Below, one piece after another: positions 52,092-54,621 of a DNA stretch of 54,621 nt (its first letter is position 1; each line of letters begins with the position of its first letter). The notes under the pieces are model-generated. The model worked only from the letters and a program-made list of their open reading frames with translations. It was not told the origin of the DNA and ran no database searches. The stretch spans positions 1-54,621 of the forward strand of contig JALCNW010000023.1 in NCBI GenBank assembly GCA_022649305.1, written 5' to 3'. A program made the translations under genes and the position numbers. The stretch comes from Enterobacter sp. GTDB taxonomy: Bacteria > Pseudomonadota > Gammaproteobacteria > Enterobacterales > Enterobacteriaceae.

Positions 52092-52932
52092 ACGCCTCCG
52101 TAATCGGCTGACGCTGCTCGCCATCGCGCACGGCAGCGTACAGCCGGCTCCATAATCCCTCGCCCAGGGTTTTAGTCACCACCAGACCCTGGCGCTCAAA
52201 ACTCTCGACCACCCAATGCGGCAACGCGGCGATACCCATTCTCGCGGCCACCATCTGGATCAGCAGCAGCGTGTTATCCACGCTTTTCAAATTGGGGCTA
52301 ATGCCCGCCGGTTGCAGGAAGTGACGCCAGATATCCAGGCGACTGCGCTGCACCGGATAAATCAGCAGCGTTTCGGTCGCCAAGTCTTCCGGCGTAACGC
52401 GCGTTTTGGCCGCTAGTGGGTGATCCGGAGCCAGCACCAGGCGCACTTCGTAATCAAACATCGGCGAATAATGCAGGCCGCTGCGAGGCAGAATATCGGA
52501 GGTCAACACCAGGTCCAGCTCGCCTTGCTGAAGCGACGGCTGCGGATCAAAGGTCACGCCCGATTTAAAATCCATCTCCACCTGCGGCCAGCTTTGGCGA
52601 AAATTCTCCAGTGCGGGCGTCAGCCACTGAATACAGCTGTGACACTCAATCGCGATGCGCAGCTTAGTCTGCTGTGGCTCATTGCAGGCCTGTAGTGCGG
52701 TGGCGATTTGCGGCAGCACCTGATTTGCCAGTTGAAGCAGCACTTCACCCTGCGGCGTAAAGCGCAGCGGCTGGCTCTTACGCACGAACAGACGAAAGCC
52801 AAGGCGTTGTTCCAGATCGCTGAACTGGTGAGAAAGGGCGGATTGGGTCTGATGCAGCGTGGCCGCAGCCGCCGCGAGAGAACCGCAGTTCCGCAACGCT
52901 TGTAGCGTTTTCAGGTGTTTTATCTCGATCAT
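51979..52932 (-). CDS. metR: LysR-type regulator of methionine genes MetR
   Basis: MetR activates metE and metH (homocysteine being a co-effector for metE) and represses itself. The 317-residue protein has the LysR winged helix-turn-helix at 1-60 ([34 protein letters not shown]) and a C-terminal effector domain ([23 protein letters not shown] and [13 protein letters not shown]). Its length equals E. coli MetR. The C-terminal tail differs after [12 protein letters not shown]. It is divergent from metE, which shares its regulatory region, and its 3' end overlaps bioP by 113 bases. Confidence 0.96.
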   Translation of the reverse strand: MIEIKHLKTLQALRNCGSLAAAAATLHQTQSALSHQFSDLEQRLGFRLFVRKSQPLRFTPQGEVLLQLANQVLPQIATALQACNEPQQTKLRIAIECHSCIQWLTPALENFRQSWPQVEMDFKSGVTFDPQPSLQQGELDLVLTSDILPRSGLHYSPMFDYEVRLVLAPDHPLAAKTRVTPEDLATETLLIYPVQRSRLDIWRHFLQPAGISPNLKSVDNTLLLIQMVAARMGIAALPHWVVESFERQGLVVTKTLGEGLWSRLYAAVRDGEQRQPITEAFIRSARNHACDHLPFVRSAERPNGDAPTAKPGSPFPQ

Positions 52933-53019
52933 GAAAGTCCTTCACTTCGCCATGAACATTTTGCGCTTGAGGAATATACAGTAACTGTCAATTATGGATG
53001 TGTAAACATCTGGACGTCT
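52932..53019. promoter_or_regulatory. metR-metE control region: MetR and MetJ sites
   Basis: A perfect MetR motif, TGAA-N5-TTCA, is at 52932-52944 by the metR start, and a weaker one (TGAACATTTTGCG) at 52953-52965. Tandem 8-base MetJ boxes run at 52996-53003 (5 of 8 match to AGACGTCT), 53004-53011 (6 of 8), and 53012-53019 (GGACGTCT, 7 of 8). The metE ATG is 30 bases further on. Confidence 0.75.
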
Positions 53020-53048
53020 AAATACCAAAAATTCACAGGGGACACACC

Positions 53049-54621
53049 ATGACAATTCGCAATCACACTCTCGGTTTCCCTCGCGTTGGCTTACGCCGCG
53101 AGCTGAAAAAAGCACAAGAAAGCTACTGGGCGGGCAATTCCACCCGTGAAGATCTGCTGGCCGTTGGCCGTGAGCTGCGTGCTCGCCACTGGGATCAGCA
53201 GAAGCAGGCGGGTATCGATCTGCTGCCAGTGGGCGATTTCGCCTGGTACGACCATGTTCTGACCACGAGCCTGCTGCTTGGCAACGTGCCGGCTCGTCAT
53301 CAGAACAGCGATGGATCGGTCGATATCGATACCCTGTTCCGTCTGGGCCGTGGTCGCGCGCCAACCGGCGAGCCAGCGGCCGCAGCGGAAATGACCAAAT
53401 GGTTTAACACCAACTATCACTACATGGTGCCGGAGTTTGTAAAAGGCCAGCAGTTCAAGCTGACCTGGACGCAGATTCTGGATGAAGTGGACGAAGCGCT
53501 GGCGCTGGGTCATAACATCAAACCTGTGCTGCTGGGGCCGGTAACGTATCTGTGGCTGGGTAAAGTGAAGGGTGAACCGTTCGACCGTCTGAGCTTGCTC
53601 AACGATATCCTCCCCGTATATCAGCAGGTGCTGGCTGAGCTGGCAAAACGCGGTATTGAATGGGTACAAATCGACGAACCTGCGCTGGTGCTTGAGCTGC
53701 CGCAGGAATGGCTGGATGCCTTCAAACCGGCTTATGAAGCACTGCAAGGCCAGGTTAAGCTGTTGCTGACCACCTATTTTGAAGGCGTCACGCCGAATCT
53801 TGATACCATCACCACGTTGCCGGTGCAGGGTCTGCACGTTGACCTGGTTCACGGCAAAGATGATGTCGCCGAGCTGAACGAGCGCCTGCCGTCCGACTGG
53901 TTGCTCTCTGCGGGCCTGGTCAACGGTCGTAACGTCTGGCGTGCCGATCTCACCGAGAAATACGCACAGATTAAAGCTATCGTCGGCAAACGTGAATTAT
54001 GGGTCGCCTCTTCTTGCTCCCTGTTGCACAGCCCGATCGATTTGAGCGTGGAAACCCGTCTGGATGCGGAAGTGAAAAGCTGGTTTGCCTTTGCTTTGCA
54101 AAAATGTGAAGAACTGGCCCTGCTGTGTGATGCCCTGAACAGTGGTGATACGGAAAAGTTGATTGAGTGGAGCGCCCCGATTCAGGCGCGTCGTCATTCG
54201 ACTCGCGTACACAATGCGGCGGTGGAAAAACGTCTGGCGGGCATTACTGCGAAAGACAGCCAGCGTGAAAATGCTTATGAAGTGCGTGCCGAAGCGCAGC
54301 GCGCTCGCTTTAATCTGCCAGCATGGCCGACGACCACGATCGGTTCTTTCCCGCAGACCACTGAAATTCGCGGCCTGCGTCTGGACTTCAAAAAGGGCAA
54401 CCTTGATGCCAACAACTATCGCACCGGCATCGCCGAGCACATCAAGCAGGCGATTGTTGAGCAGGAGCGCTTAGGTCTGGACGTGCTGGTCCACGGTGAA
54501 GCCGAACGTAATGACATGGTGGAATATTTTGGTGAGCACTTAGACGGTTTCGTCTTTACCCAGAACGGCTGGGTACAGAGCTACGGTTCCCGCTGCGTGA
54601 AACAACCGGTAGTGATTGGCG
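53049..54621 (+). CDS. metE: Cobalamin-independent methionine synthase (5' part)
   Basis: MetE methylates homocysteine from methyltetrahydropteroyl-triglutamate without cobalamin. The ATG at 53049 is preceded by AGGGGACACACC and starts [20 protein letters not shown]. The frame is open without interruption to the window end, giving 524 codons of about 753. The N-terminal (folate-side) half is present: [53 protein letters not shown] and [11 protein letters not shown]. The inter-domain junction ([14 protein letters not shown]) and the start of the catalytic domain ([16 protein letters not shown]) are included. The zinc-binding cysteines near 643 and 726 lie outside the window. Divergent from metR. 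Confidence 0.97.
   Translation, partial: MTIRNHTLGFPRVGLRRELKKAQESYWAGNSTREDLLAVGRELRARHWDQQKQAGIDLLPVGDFAWYDHVLTTSLLLGNVPARHQNSDGSVDIDTLFRLGRGRAPTGEPAAAAEMTKWFNTNYHYMVPEFVKGQQFKLTWTQILDEVDEALALGHNIKPVLLGPVTYLWLGKVKGEPFDRLSLLNDILPVYQQVLAELAKRGIEWVQIDEPALVLELPQEWLDAFKPAYEALQGQVKLLLTTYFEGVTPNLDTITTLPVQGLHVDLVHGKDDVAELNERLPSDWLLSAGLVNGRNVWRADLTEKYAQIKAIVGKRELWVASSCSLLHSPIDLSVETRLDAEVKSWFAFALQKCEELALLCDALNSGDTEKLIEWSAPIQARRHSTRVHNAAVEKRLAGITAKDSQRENAYEVRAEAQRARFNLPAWPTTTIGSFPQTTEIRGLRLDFKKGNLDANNYRTGIAEHIKQAIVEQERLGLDVLVHGEAERNDMVEYFGEHLDGFVFTQNGWVQSYGSRCVKQPVVIG

Overview
The window is a conserved chromosomal stretch of a member of the Enterobacteriaceae. Gene order and protein sequences follow the E. 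coli K-12 / Salmonella region from ilvM to metE almost gene for gene. All comparisons with those genomes are from memory. I cannot fix the genus. No prophage, insertion sequence, CRISPR array or defence island is visible. I did not find an undescribed multi-gene system. What stands out is local: missing genes, one inserted lipoprotein gene, and well-preserved regulatory sites.

Layout. (1) 1-7198 holds branched-chain amino acid synthesis: the end of ilvG, then ilvM-ilvE-ilvD-ilvA on +, convergent ilvY, and divergent ilvC. (2) 7242-14552 holds ppiC, rep, gppA, rhlB, trxA and rho, covering folding, replication restart, (p)ppGpp metabolism, RNA decay, redox and termination. (3) 14744-27165 is the enterobacterial common antigen (ECA) operon wecA-wzzE-wecB-wecC-wecD-wecE-wzxE-wecF-wzyE-wecG, then the permease yifK. 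rffG and rffH, expected between wecC and wecD, are absent. (4) 27271-28217 holds a four-tRNA operon (Arg-CCG, His, Leu-CAG, Pro-TGG) and the small RNA glmZ, which has a sigma54-type promoter and three upstream GlrR-type sites. (5) 28285-35635 holds hemCDXY on -, divergent cyaA, and cyaY. (6) 35774-41396 holds lptM-dapF-yigA-xerC-yigB-uvrD. (7) 41546-45748 holds the corA leader and corA, rarD, yigI, pldA, and an AT-rich lipoprotein gene that I do not expect at this place. (8) 46043-54621 holds recQ, rhtC, rhtB, pldB, yigL, bioP, metR and metE, the last cut by the window edge.

How the parts work together. The wec genes build, modify, flip and polymerise the ECA repeat unit on undecaprenyl phosphate. 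Without rffGH the dTDP-sugar for Fuc4NAc must come from another locus. The hem genes supply tetrapyrrole from porphobilinogen. cyaA and its CRP site form the cAMP feedback loop. metR and metE share a control region with MetR-type and MetJ-type sites. Many neighbours overlap by 1-4 bases, indicating tight operons, and the bioP and metR 3' ends overlap by 113 bases on opposite strands.
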